Positions 11,901 to 22,436 of a stretch of DNA of 64,000 nucleotides are shown here, in pieces (position 1 is the first letter of the stretch; each line of letters starts with the position of its first letter). Both the position numbers and the translations under genes were made by a program. The stretch lies in the NCBI GenBank assembly GCA_905221605.1, contig CAJNDS010000097.1, forward strand, positions 142,985 through 206,984, read 5' to 3'. The stretch is from Symbiodinium natans. Lineage: Eukaryota; Sar; Dinophyceae; Suessiales; Symbiodiniaceae. The notes under the pieces were generated by a model. The model made no database searches and had not been told where the DNA came from. It saw only the letters and a list, made by a program, of their open reading frames with translations.

Positions 11901-14900
11901 AGCTGCTGATGCTGCAAGTGGGCGATTTCTCTCCGCAAGTCTCCATGTGAATAATCGAGAGGTGGAACGACCAAGAAGAGACACGTCGACAAGAGGCGGC
12001 TGCTTGGACAGCCTTGATGAGCTGCTCCAGGAGCATGAATGAATATGAATGAGTTCGTGGGTGCTCGATCCGAGGAGAGCCGAGAAACAAAAGCGCAAGA
12101 GCTCAAGGCTGAGCTGGAAGAGACACGGAAAGCCATGGCTGAGGCGGACCATTGCCATTCCTCACGGAAACCGCGTGCAGCTCACCAATCTCCAGCCCTG
12201 TCTTGCAGGAGCAGAGGCGTTACAAGGCGCAGTCGGTGCAGATTGTTGAAGCCTCTTTAACTATTTTTCAAAATTCTCCAACCTACCGTCGGTACACTGA
12301 GACCTGGCGCGCTGTGACCTTTTGAACTCAGGAGAAGATGTCGGAGCTTCGCCGAATCGAGGCGGACAGACAAGGCCAGGGCGGCTAGGAAAAACGGCAC
12401 GCGTCTCTACTGCATGGGCTTGCCATGACTTTGAAGCAGCAGGCAAGTTGGACAAAGTCCAAAAAGACATTGACGAGTTTGATCGTCAGTTTGGCGAAGA
12501 GCAGGACAACATGGAACAGCTGTGCAATCATGAAACGTGCAGCTTGTTGTTGCCAGACTCAGACTGTTTTAGGGGAGAGGTCCCTGTTCGTTGGCCAAGG
12601 CTTAGTTACACGGAACGTACGACCCTATGCGCCTCGAGTCAGGAGTCGTTGTCCAGCCGCCGTCGCCTGATGCAAGTAGCTCCATTGTTGTACCCTTGCT
12701 TTGCTTTCCTCCAGTGGTCTTCTGGAGTTGACCTGGAAGGAGGCGAGACAGCCTATGGTCCTATGGTTCTTCTCCCACACATTCCTGCTATAGCTATCGC
12801 TCCACTGTTCTTTGCAACCTGCGCAGTATCTGGCCCCGCTGTCCGATTCTATTTTAGGTGCTGGCCTTCGACAGAAGAGCCAAGAGCTCCACTCCCAGGC
12901 TGGCTAGTCAGCGTATGTCAGCGTTTCGTGAGCGGCTAGTGAGCAGCTAGTGAACGGCTGGTGGGAGGCTGGTGTGGTTAGTGTGGTTCAGAAGCCATGT
13001 AGCCATTCAGAAGCCATGTAGCCACTCTTAAGCAAAAACTATGATTGAGGTTCTTGCAGTCCCTTACGCGCTTTGCTTCTTGAAGTCTTGCCCTCCTGTG
13101 TGACTTGTTGTGTCGCCTGCCGGGAGCGGCTGAAGGTGGAAGCCCTGCAGGAGGAGAGCAGATCAGCCAAAGCCGTGATAGAAGAGGCCGCGGTGGTCTT
13201 CGACCATTTTTGCTGCGGGCTCTGTCTTTGGTTCCTTCTTGCACCGGAGGACCAGCGGAAGCAAGAGGAAGAGATTGCTGAGCTGGAGCGTCGGGTGCTT
13301 ATCTCACCGTCTCAGTTCTCGATCACGAAGAGGGTGAAGCAGAATCGAAAATCTCGCACTTTGGATTTAGGGGACTGTAACAAGTGCACGTTGCACTGAG
13401 AGGCAAGATCGAGGAATGCGCCTCGCAGCAGCCTGGCCGCACCTTGCAATGCGTAAAGTATGAGCATGTGTGAGCATGTCCTTGCCCCAAGCACCTCGAG
13501 GAGCCGGACCTTCACCGAAGACCTCAAAAAAGTTTCTGCAGACAGAACCGTTGAGGCTTATGGAGCCCTATTGCAGGAAGTTGTCTTACGCCTTGAGTCC
13601 TGGAAGTTGGCAGGAGCCGGATGGCGAGGCCATTGAAGTCAAGCTCGACGAAATGAGTGATGAAGAGAAGGAGCAGGCCTGCCAGCTCCAACCGCCTTCA
13701 AGCTCCATTCGCCGCACTCTGCTGCTGCTGCTGCTGCCCAAACCTACCATGCAAAATCGCCTGTGCCAGGTAAGTCAGAAAGCATCTCTAAAGGCCGCGC
13801 TCACAGCATCCATGCTGAATCCCGTAGCTGGGCATGCAGCAGGCTGTTGTGCAGTTCTGGCTTCAGGTCCTCAGAGCTGTCAAGGGCATGAAGAGCTGCG
13901 ATGCTGAAACCATCATAGAGGCAATGCGGCAGTGATAGATGCGATAGCCTAGTGCCTGGTCTTCCGACTCCTTGCCTTGTTGGGAACCTTTGGGCGTTGT
14001 GCAGGCTCTGCAGGCCTTGGAAGCGGCACTCAATGAGCACTTCCCGCTCACAGGCTCGACTTGAAGACTTGTGCGACTTGGGGGCCACTTGGAGAAGTGG
14101 TGTGAAGGGTTGGGGAGAAGATAGAGCCAGAGAGGACAGGAATTGAGAGACAAGAATTGGAGAGAATTGGGAGTCCATTGGAGAGACACAACACATTGTG
14201 AGCTCTTCTGCAACATCTCGGAGAGGTGAGCTCGAAGCGGAGCTCCAAGAGGAGGCCGGCGCGGCCCTGGAGGCAAAAGCCAAAGAGCACGGCCTCCGCC
14301 CTTTGCACCTGGGCGAATTTTAGTCTCGACAGGATCAAGGGCACACATTCCCCCCACACCTTTCTTTCCGTTCTTTGACAAGGAGAGTTGATGCCAGGAG
14401 CTGTTGGCGTCTGGGTCTGGGGAATAGAGATTTAGTATTGGTGAAAGTTCGGTTGTGGGAAGGGCTCCCGGTGAATAGAGGTTGACTGTTGGCGATGATT
14501 CCGTTGGGGTACCATGCAAAAGTCACGCGCATCGAAAACCTTACGGCCCCGGCGAATTGCATTCCGGACAGATACGATCATCCCATGCGATGTGTTCTCG
14601 CACATTCCTACACACGAAAGTGCCTGAGCAAGAGTGCCAGTTTAACCCAAAACGCCTAGACGACAGCAAAGCTGCCGCGTGTGTATCCGCATGCACCAAG
14701 CGGATGCCTCAAGCGAGACCTTTTGAACGTTGAAACCCCAGAGTCCAAAGTGTTTGTGGAGCATTGTCGACACTCCTTGGTCAAGCTGTCAACGCTTTGG
14801 TGTGTTCCGTCCCTGCTCCACAAATGATGCTAGTTCTGCTAGTTGGACGCTCCGCCCCCCCCCAAAATCAGGGATCCTGGAGTGTCCTGGCACTAGTCCT

Positions 14901-15997
14901 GGCACTAGTGCGCGAAGTCGCGAGACTGAAAGACAGAAGGAGGGCATATTGTAAGCCTTGTTGCGCTTGTTGCAGTCAGGTCGCAGTGCTCCAAGGGAGA
15001 AGGTGGCCAGCTGCTTAAGATTTGTTCGTGTTGATGTGGGAGCATTGCTTCTGTTGATCATCTCAGCCGTGAGATCTCGGGGCCCTCGGCACCGCAGGTG
15101 TGCAGGCAGAAGCAGGAGAGGATGCCGTCATGGAGGCTCGGGTGAAGCCCCGACACATTTGAAGAAGTGCCAGACATTCTCAGATGTGAGAAGTAAACAT
15201 CTTGCATGCTGTCATTATGAGTTGTGGAAACAAAGTCGGGCAGGAGAAGCCGGAAGAGGAAGAGGAGGCAAGTTCGTGTCACTAGCTGTGTTGACACCTT
15301 CTTCGGGGCCTGGGCAGTCTGGACATCTGTCGGCATTCCCATCGTTAAAAAAGGAGAAGGACGACGAGAAGGACGAAAAGGACGAGGAGCCATCAAACTT
15401 GACATGTGAGGTGTTGATATGTATTGATGTGCTCCCATGAGCACCCCACGTGCTCCCAGGTGCTCCCAACTTTTGTTTTAAAGAGCCCGCCCTTCACATC
15501 CTGAGACCACAGACCATCTCTCATGAAGGATGCAGATGCATCAATGGAGAAGGAGAAGGAGGCGGAAGATGACGAGGCTTGGCCTGGAGTCCAGGAGCCG
15601 CTTCATGGGAGCCTTCTGCGCGCGAGGAGCCTGAGAAAGACTCACCAAAGCCACCTCCTCCTGAGGAGAGCGCTTGTTGTTCTCGGTGTGTTTATGTGTT
15701 TTTCGGTTGTTGTCATTTCTGTCTCCGCCCCCTTGCTGACCGTTTGAACGTGACTCTGAGGAGCCGCGGCCAGCACCGAGCAACGAAGCCCCAAAGGAGG
15801 AGACACGAGCAGCCGATCTGCCTTGCACTTGCTTATCTTGTGCAAAACTCTTGTGCTCTGTCTCGTTTCTTCTGTATCGCTCTGTGTTTTCTCTTGCCTT
15901 CCTACAGCAGGAAAGCCAGGAGAACCGCGAGCTCTTGCAGCAGCGGGCGGAGCTGAGAATCCTTCGTGCAATCAATGCTGCCGCCCAGAAGCACTAG
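8985..15997 (+). CDS. RS/RD-rich, acidic, coiled-coil protein; many short exons
   Basis: The start ATG at 8985 opens MAQPEPPRSRTRSRRR. The first exons chain cleanly in phase: 8985-9045, 9145-9234, 9349-9465 (repeats of DRDRRDD), 9871-9926 (acidic), 9990-10019, 10074-10100, 10163-10213, then 10536 onward and 10680-10703. Coiled-coil exons follow, including 11061-11114 (VQIAALETESAEM), 11707-11725, 11819-11868, about 12060-12143 (KAELEETRKAM), 12335 on, 12445 on (KLDKVQKDIDEFDRQF), 13250 on (DQRKQEEEIAELERR), 13620 on and 14225 on. Late acidic exons lie near 15240, 15355, 15530 and 15755, and the last exon, 15911-15997, ends AAAQKH and TAG. Donors are GT, GC and GA. The RS and RD repeats resemble those of splicing and transcription factors, so a nuclear RNA-processing role is an inference. 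Joining the RS/RD part and the coiled-coil part in one gene rests on strand, phase and the lack of any stop or start between them; two adjacent genes remain possible. Confidence 0.65.
10817..10935. repeat. AT / ATCT microsatellite
   Basis: Runs of TA with ATAG and ATCT tetranucleotides, lying in a presumed intron of the RS/RD coiled-coil gene. Confidence 0.9.
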
Positions 15998-16217
15998 TCC
16001 AATGGTCACTTCACGCCTGAGCAATCATTGACCCAGTGCATGTCAGTGCATGTTGAGATTCAGGTTCGGAAAGCCAACTCCAAGACATTCGCAGAGGCGC
16101 GTGGCATGCTTGGTGCAGGCGTCTGTACAAGCTTCGTTGCGTTCTCCCATGCTCTCCTGCAGGCGAAAGCCCAGCTGGAGAGTCTTGGCTGAAAGAGAGT
16201 GAACGAGAGCAACACGA

Positions 16218-16300
16218 GCCCAAGCCGAACCCGAACCCAAACCTCCTCACCTGGACAAAAATGAGCCCGAACCCAAACCCGAACCTCATCCCCCCCCCTG
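16218..16300. repeat. CCGAAC/CCAAAC short repeat
   Basis: Two clusters of the hexamer CCGAAC and its variant CCAAAC, just after the end of the coiled-coil gene. Confidence 0.7.
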
Positions 16301-16407
16301 CCCCCCAACTAACCTGAAATCCGAACCTCCGCAGCGAACTGAGAACTCGAGCTTGAATTTGTATGAGACTCCACCCCCCGAACTTGGACCCTGCAAAACC
16401 TTCCAGT

Positions 16408-17030
16408 TTAGGGATTGGGGTTCAGGGTTTAGGGTTAGGGTTTAGGGTTTTAGGCTTTAGGGTTTTTGGGTTGAGAGCTTAGAGTTTAGGGTTGTTGTGG
16501 GGGTTTAGTGCTTACGGTTTGGGTTTGGGGCCCAGGGGTAGGTTTTAGGCTGAGGGCTTCCGGCCTCGGGCTTAGGGCCTGTAGGTCAGGGTTATCCAGG
16601 GTTTAGGGCTGGCGCTAGGGCGATTTAAGGTGTTTCGGCTTTGGCCTTTTGAAGGTGCAGGGATTTCAGGGTTTAGGGCGTTCTAGGGTTTAGGGCTTTA
16701 AGGGTTGAGGGAGGCTTCTAGGGCTTAAGGTTTTTTAAAGGGTGTGCAGTTTGGTGTTGTTGGCGTGTTTGGGGTTTAGGGGTTGAAGGGCTCCGGGTTG
16801 TAAGTGGTTTAGGGCTGAAAGGGTTTAATTGGGGGTTGGGAGTTTTCGGGTTGGAGGATTCCGGGTTGTTAGGATTTAGGGTGTTGGGCTCTAGGCTTGG
16901 TTGGGTGCAGGGTTTCAGGTCTTGCGGCATTTAGGGTTTGGGTTTTAGGGGTTGAGGGCATTTGAGGGTTAGGGCTTTCCGGGTTTTGGGCGTTGCTAGG
17001 GTTTCGGGTTGCAAGGTTTAGGGCTCATAA
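16408..17030. repeat. Degenerate TTTAGGG telomere-like tract, 0.6 kb
   Basis: Irregular TTTAGGG heptamers mixed with GGGTT, GGGCTT and GTTTCGG words. The orientation is opposite to the tract at 2566. It lies between two genes and is far more decayed than the tract at 55229. Confidence 0.9.
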
Positions 17031-17526
17031 CTGCTTGTATGCGCAAGCAGTCACGGAGACACGCCCAGTGGCAGATAGCTGAGGAAGTTCATGGCAGATG
17101 AGCTACCACACGCAGGACAGTGTCGAACGGCATGTTAAGCGATGCTGCAGAGTTTTATGCTGTAACTCGCAGCATTGAAAGTACAGACGCGCGCTGTTGT
17201 TATAGGTGTTTCGGGGTGTTCTGCTTGGCCCATCCAAGATCAGAGATTCGTGTTGGGAAAGGCCCCCCCGGAATCAGAGGATGGTTGGAATTTTGGGTTT
17301 TGGTTGGGGGTGGTGGCCAAAGCATTGAGAGACACTGCACACTCAGCTTTGTCTTTTCTGGCAGCATTCAGGGTTCAATTCGTACAACGCCTGGAACCCA
17401 TGTTCTGGGTAGGTTCTGGGGGGTTGTCCAAGCCAACAGGCACTGTTGCTGAAGAACTTCGCAGAACTCTTAGTTGCCGCTGCTGGACGGTCGAACCAAC
17501 TGCATCTCGTGACGTCCCATGTTTGC

Positions 17527-20110
17527 ATCAGGTGCCGAGGCAGAGAATGCCATCGAGGAAATGTCCGAGGAGCTCGGAGTTTCACGCCCGAATCTTAAAA
17601 ACTTTCGCGTCCAAGAGCCGTGCCTCGCGACACACTCTTGCGCTCAGCTTGCATCAGGCCAGCCGGCGCGAGACGAGAAGCCCCGAAAAGAGGCATATGT
17701 GATGGCTACATCACAGCATGTCGTAGCCACCAGCGGGAGTCAGGTGGCAGTCTTGCTCCTACAGGAACCTCGACACAGGGACAACGGCAATCGAAGATCG
17801 ACCAGCGACAGGAGGTCACGTAGCAAGGTGCCGTTGAGAGCAACTGGTACTCGTAGAGTGCGACAGCTTGCTGCATTGTGTTATTTCGATTTATTCCGCT
17901 TTGTCATGTGCAGGGGAGGTCACCCACAAAGGATCGGAAAAAGGCAAGGTCTCCAAGTGCCTTGGTTTGAGTGGCTTTGACACACGAAGCTGTCAATTCT
18001 GAACAAAAATGTCTTAAGAATGGAGACGTGAATGGTGTGGCAAGGTCGCAGGGCTGCAAGCAAGGCAGATCCCAGCGACAGCTCAGATGAGCCACCAGTG
18101 CTTGACTCAGGAAGTCTGTGTGTCAACAGCTTTGCTTCGTGCTTATCGTCGCTGCCAGGCTAGACCGCAAGCCGAGGCTGACCAGGACAGGGTTCATCGT
18201 TGAAGAAATTGATGGGTTCAGATCATGGTGGAAGGTGTCAGGGCACGGGGTGATGGCAGGAGGAGGCCAGAAATCGGCGTCCTCCCCGGCGTGAGGATGC
18301 TTCTCGGCTGTCTGACCTCGAGATCCTTTGTCAGACAGTTTGCGCATGGGAGTACACCTGAGCACACCTGAGCACACTTGAGTACTGCAACGCTGGACCC
18401 CACCACGCGCACTTATGCATGTTTGCGAAAGGGACGGCCGGGGTGGGGAGTTTGGTTGGCTTTGCAGTAATTGTCGTGGACGAAGGACTCGCGTGCTGGG
18501 TTGGCTTTTGGGGTTTTGGGCTTGGCTTCTGCCGAGTCCAAGTCCCAATTGTGCCACTTTGCCCTTGTCGGGAGATAGCTGGGCTTTGGCATGGCTGGGC
18601 CTAAGCCTCCTATGCCGAACGAACCACAGTCGTCAAGAGAGGCTACAGCCTGTGCTCAAGTACTCGATATATATTCTGTCCTCCACGGGTGCAGGGGTCG
18701 GCTTTGCAGGAAGTTTTGCATGTCGCGTGTTCTGACAGGCTGCAAGGACAGCTCTTGGTTTGTGGGAGGGAAACGAAGCCCCAAAACTTGCTTTAGCTTT
18801 GTCGGAGATGGCAGGATTCCTCTAGTGCCCTGCTGATCTGAGGATCGGCCGCTGGTGGGCTTCGTCCTCGGAGCAAAGAAAGAGGAGGTGCGCGTGCACA
18901 AATTCGCACAAAGCTTCAATGCCTTTGCAGCAAGTGGTTGAGCTTCCCATGATCCAGGATCGAAAGGACAGATCCGAATCGAGACAAGAGGAAAGAAGAG
19001 TCGAGGACTGGCTCACTTCATGTGCTGTTTCATACCGTGCGCACTCTGTGCGCCATAGGCTCCAGAGCCTCCGACACCAGCGCCGCCACCTGAGCCTGCG
19101 CCAGCGCCGGCGCCGATGATGGCGGCCCCCATGCGACCTGCAACGGTGACGCGGATGGATTTGATAGTAGTGAGGAGTTTGAAAATGTGTGTATGATGCT
19201 CTCAGATCTCACCTTTCAAGCAGTGGCGAAGAGGTCTTCAACTGGACCCATCGCAACCACGCCGACAAGATTGCCGAGCAGGATCGCAAGGCTCGAGAGG
19301 CCAGGACGTGAGTACAGACGCAAACCTTCGGCACATGTTGTGATTCATGACCTTGCCCCCGAAAAAGGAGAAGGAAGCTGCTTTGAAAAGAGAGAGGGAA
19401 GAGGCTCTTAAGAAAGCCGAGAATCAGATGACGGATCTAGAGAGGCTGGAGACGCTCTGCCAGTCTGCTGGAGTCTACCCGGTCGTGTTGAGCTTTCAAG
19501 AGGGGCCTCACTTCTGCTGCTTTATGTTGCAGGCAGCAGGCCGAACAAGTAGCACGCTTTCGAGTGAAGAAGGCTCATGGCCGAACATGTGAGCAGGAAT
19601 GGACGTGGCGCCTTGTTGGATGCGAACATGCATGAACAAGCATGAACAAGCATGAACATGCATGAACATGCATGCATTTGCATCAGCATGCATGAACACA
19701 TGAGCTTCTGTGTTGCCCAGTGCTATTTTTGGCACCAGGCGATCGAGACTGTTCGAAATGCCATGCTTGGACCACCAAAAGAACTGGCTGCTGAAGAGAT
19801 GCGGCAGGTCATGACGGAGTGCTCCGGCAGAGACATCGGGAGACAGATCTTGCTTGGATAGTGCAAGGTGGAGTTACAGAATCCCAAGAATTTCCAGCAC
19901 GTTGCCAAGGTGGCTGCCCAAGGTCGCTCCCGAGGCGCAGCAGGACAGCAGTGCACGAGAATCGCAGTGCCTAGGGTGCCATTTGCCAGTTGCGTTTTTG
20001 TCTTTGCCAGGAGTTTCTTGAACAGGCCACGGCAGCCCTTGCTGCCAAGCCTCCGCCACAGCCAGCACCAGAGCCGGCGGGCGGTTGTGGCGCTGCCCCC
20101 TGCGGTGGTT
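17527..20110 (+). CDS. SR-rich / coiled-coil protein, exon chain incomplete
   Basis: Candidate exons, each after an AG acceptor and all on the + strand: 17529 on (GAEAENAIEEMSEELGV); about 17790-17830 (Arg/Ser-rich, DRRSRSK) with 17915 on (GRSPTKDRKKARS); 18052 on (ADPSDSSDEPP); 18961 on (DRKDRSESRQEERR); about 19140-19190 (DGFDSSEEFE); about 19220-19308 (VFNWTHRNHADKIAEQDRK); about 19365-19470 (highly charged, KKEKEAALKREREEALKKAE); 19535 on (AEQVARFRVKK); 19740 on (AIETVRNAMLGPPKELAAEEM); and 20013 on (EFLEQATAALAAK, then a Pro/Ala tail). The mix of RS dipeptides, acidic patches and a charged helix suggests a nuclear protein. I do not recognise the family, and I did not fix all splice phases. 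Confidence 0.5.
19626..19704. repeat. CATGAACATG / ATGCATG short repeat
   Basis: Tandem AACAAGCATG/AACATGCATG units followed by TGCAT palindromic words, inside a presumed intron of the SR-rich gene. Confidence 0.8.
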
Positions 20111-20707
20111 GTCCTGGTGCAGAGCCTTGCCTTAGCTGCTGCAACATTTGTAGGCGAAGCCATCGAAGCCATGCAAAAGTCGGGGGCATGCCAAGCTGCC
20201 CTGAGCTGCCTGTTCTGCTTTAAGGAAGCCCTGCCCAAGATGATGAGCGTGCCTGTACTGGCAGCTTGGGCCCGAATCTGTTCGTTTGATGCGTGGCAGA
20301 CTTCTGTGGTGTGCTGAGGAAGGCCCTCCAAAGATGCAGGTGGGGACTTTGAGCCACGTGTCCCCGAAAATCTTGGCCTGACGTTTGACAAGCCTTCAGG
20401 CCATTCCCACCAAAGAGGAGATGCAAAACAAGACTTTCACCAAAGCTGCAGGCACTGTTTCAGCAGCTGGGTGTTCATGGCCAGATGTAGAGGACGTACT
20501 TTGCAGGTCCACCCAAGCCACTCAGCGCCATGCCTCCTCCTAGCGGCATGTTGATGGGCGACATGAAAGGAGATTCGGTGACAAGTGTCACAAGTATGCG
20601 GCTTCGCTTCTGTGATTCGGGCTCATCCTACGCCGATGATGCTTGCGGGAAGACATGCTCCAGGGCAGGGTATGCCATCATCTTTTTCTCATTTTGCTGC
20701 CCTTGCA

Positions 20708-21055
20708 GGAGGTAAAGGCGGTTGTGGATGTGGAGGCTGGCAGTTTCTTGGTAGCAGGCTGCGTCCTCTGGACTGGATTCCCTGTTCCCGTCCAGGATGT
20801 CCGTGTGGTGGATGCGGTCCTTGCGGAAGCAAGGGTGGCTGCAAGGGAGGCTGCTGTGGGGGCTGCTGTTTCGGCGAGCTCACTGGCTGCGGTGGTCCCC
20901 CGAGTGGCCCACCAGGGGGCTATGGCGGTGAGTGTGGCGGCTGTGGATTTGGCGAATGTGGTGGAGGTGGTGGTGGCTCTTTCGGGCCCTGTGGCCCTGG
21001 CCCATGTGGGGGTAAAGGTGGTTGTGGCTGCATGGGCAAGGGGGTCGCAGCCTGA
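20708..21055 (+). CDS. Gly/Cys-rich exons
   Basis: Three stretches read in one composition: about 20709-20745 (GGKGGCGCGGW), about 20798-20880 (GCPCGGCGPCGSKGG and a GGCCGGCCFGE segment) and about 20890-21053 (CGGCGFGECGGGGGG then GPCGGKGGCGCMGKG). Further short candidates with GPMMGM and GKGGH follow near 21230 and 21310. They could be the C-terminal part of the preceding SR-rich gene or a separate small protein. Cys in CGGC/GGCC pairs could bind metal or form disulfides; this is an inference from composition. Repetitive GGC/TGT codons could also mimic coding, so confidence is moderate. Confidence 0.45.
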   Translation, partial: GGKGGCGCGGWQFLGSRLRPLDWIPCSRPGCPCGGCGPCGSKGGCKGGCCGGCCFGELTGCGGPPSGPPGGYGGECGGCGFGECGGGGGGSFGPCGPGPCGGKGGCGCMGKGVAA

Positions 21056-21319
21056 GTGAGTTGCTGCAATAACGCTGTGGCAGATTTTTTGCGTTTGTCT
21101 GAGGGCTGTGGGAAGGGCCCATGTGGAGGCTCAAGTACCTTTGGTGCTTCTTCGCTTTTGCCTGACGTAGGCTATCGTAGGCTACTTCAGTATGAACAAA
21201 ACCACACATTGTCGTTGCACAGGAAAGGGGCCCATGATGGGCATGAGGCTCGTTGCCAAGAGAGACTTTCTCCTCAGAGTAAGCTTGGTCGATGTATATT
21301 CTTCAGCGCAGGCCAATGA

Positions 21320-22436
21320 TGGGTGGAAAATCATTTGGCAAAGGTGGCCATGTTAGAATTTTCGCACTTGTGAGCGAGTGCATGTGCGTGCGCGCGTGCG
21401 CTCGATAGAGCTGAGAAGACTTTGCAGGCTAGATCCAGATCGGCCCAGTGAGCCCAGCAGGCTGCCTTACCTCCTCCCGCCCTCGTTGCAACGCTCTCAA
21501 AGCCTCGACGATGCTCATCGTGTGCTCTGAAGACTTCGGCTGGTCTCTTCAGATTGAGCTACTAGTACATATTGCAATATGCAGCTGCTCCCGCCTGAAG
21601 TCTTCATGGTCGTTGATTCGTGGTTTCACCAAGACGTGCAGCCGAGAGTTAGACATTTCTGCGAGATGCTATCGCTGAAAGTTCTCTTGCTGCGAAAAAC
21701 AAAGCAATCAGCTCTGACTAGCCGCAGCAGGTTTGCTTTATGTATGCGTCCACCTCATCACTTGAGTTGATGGACGCTCTGTAGTCAGGATCAGAAACAG
21801 CTCACGGTGCCCCTCGGCATTTTATGAAGCTTAGTCTTGACACAAGCTCAGAGCAAAGAAGCGACAAAGAGGCGTCAATCCGGTCAGCAACGCAGCGGGC
21901 GCAGCCTCCGATCTTCCCTTGAGTGCCGTAAACGCTTTTCTGACCTTCCTGTCAACGGAGAGCAGCACTCTGGCAAGGTTTTTCGGGTCAAATCCATGCC
22001 GTCGAATGGAAGTTCAGAAAGCAGATGTTAAACAGCGACACGTAAATCTTTTTCAAGCCTGTGCACTCAATGTTTGCCTCATCTACCATGTTTGTGGTGA
22101 CGAGTAGCTTCTGAATGAAGGGCATCGTCATACTCTGTCGGGTGAGCCTCCCTGCGAACTGCAGGCCAGTCTCTCTTTGAAGGTCTCCATGCCCTTCTGC
22201 CCTGTATGATCCTTTACGCGTTTTTTCATTTTAGTGGCAAGTTTAGTGTTATGTTGATGCCGACGGGTGTGGTGGCAAAGAGTGTTTTCCTCGCATCTGC
22301 CCCAGCAGGTGCTCTGGATGGCTGTGACAGGAAACGGGGATGTTTCAGCATTCGAGGTGGGGTTCCGCTTCATCGAAGTGTTTGAAGTCTTTGAAGCGTC
22401 GTCGTGTGCCGCCATGTCATCGTGGGCTCGGTCCAG
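21320..22436. other. No gene assigned
   Basis: Contains GTGCG dinucleotide-type sequence at 21375-21405 and several open frames. A weak exon candidate at 21905-22030 (SAVNAFLTFLSTESSTL) could be a 5' exon of the acidic gene that follows. Confidence 0.35.

Noticed and set aside
16408-17030. Chromosome end or subtelomere
   Set aside because: Unique sequence and genes continue on both sides, and the repeat is strongly decayed.
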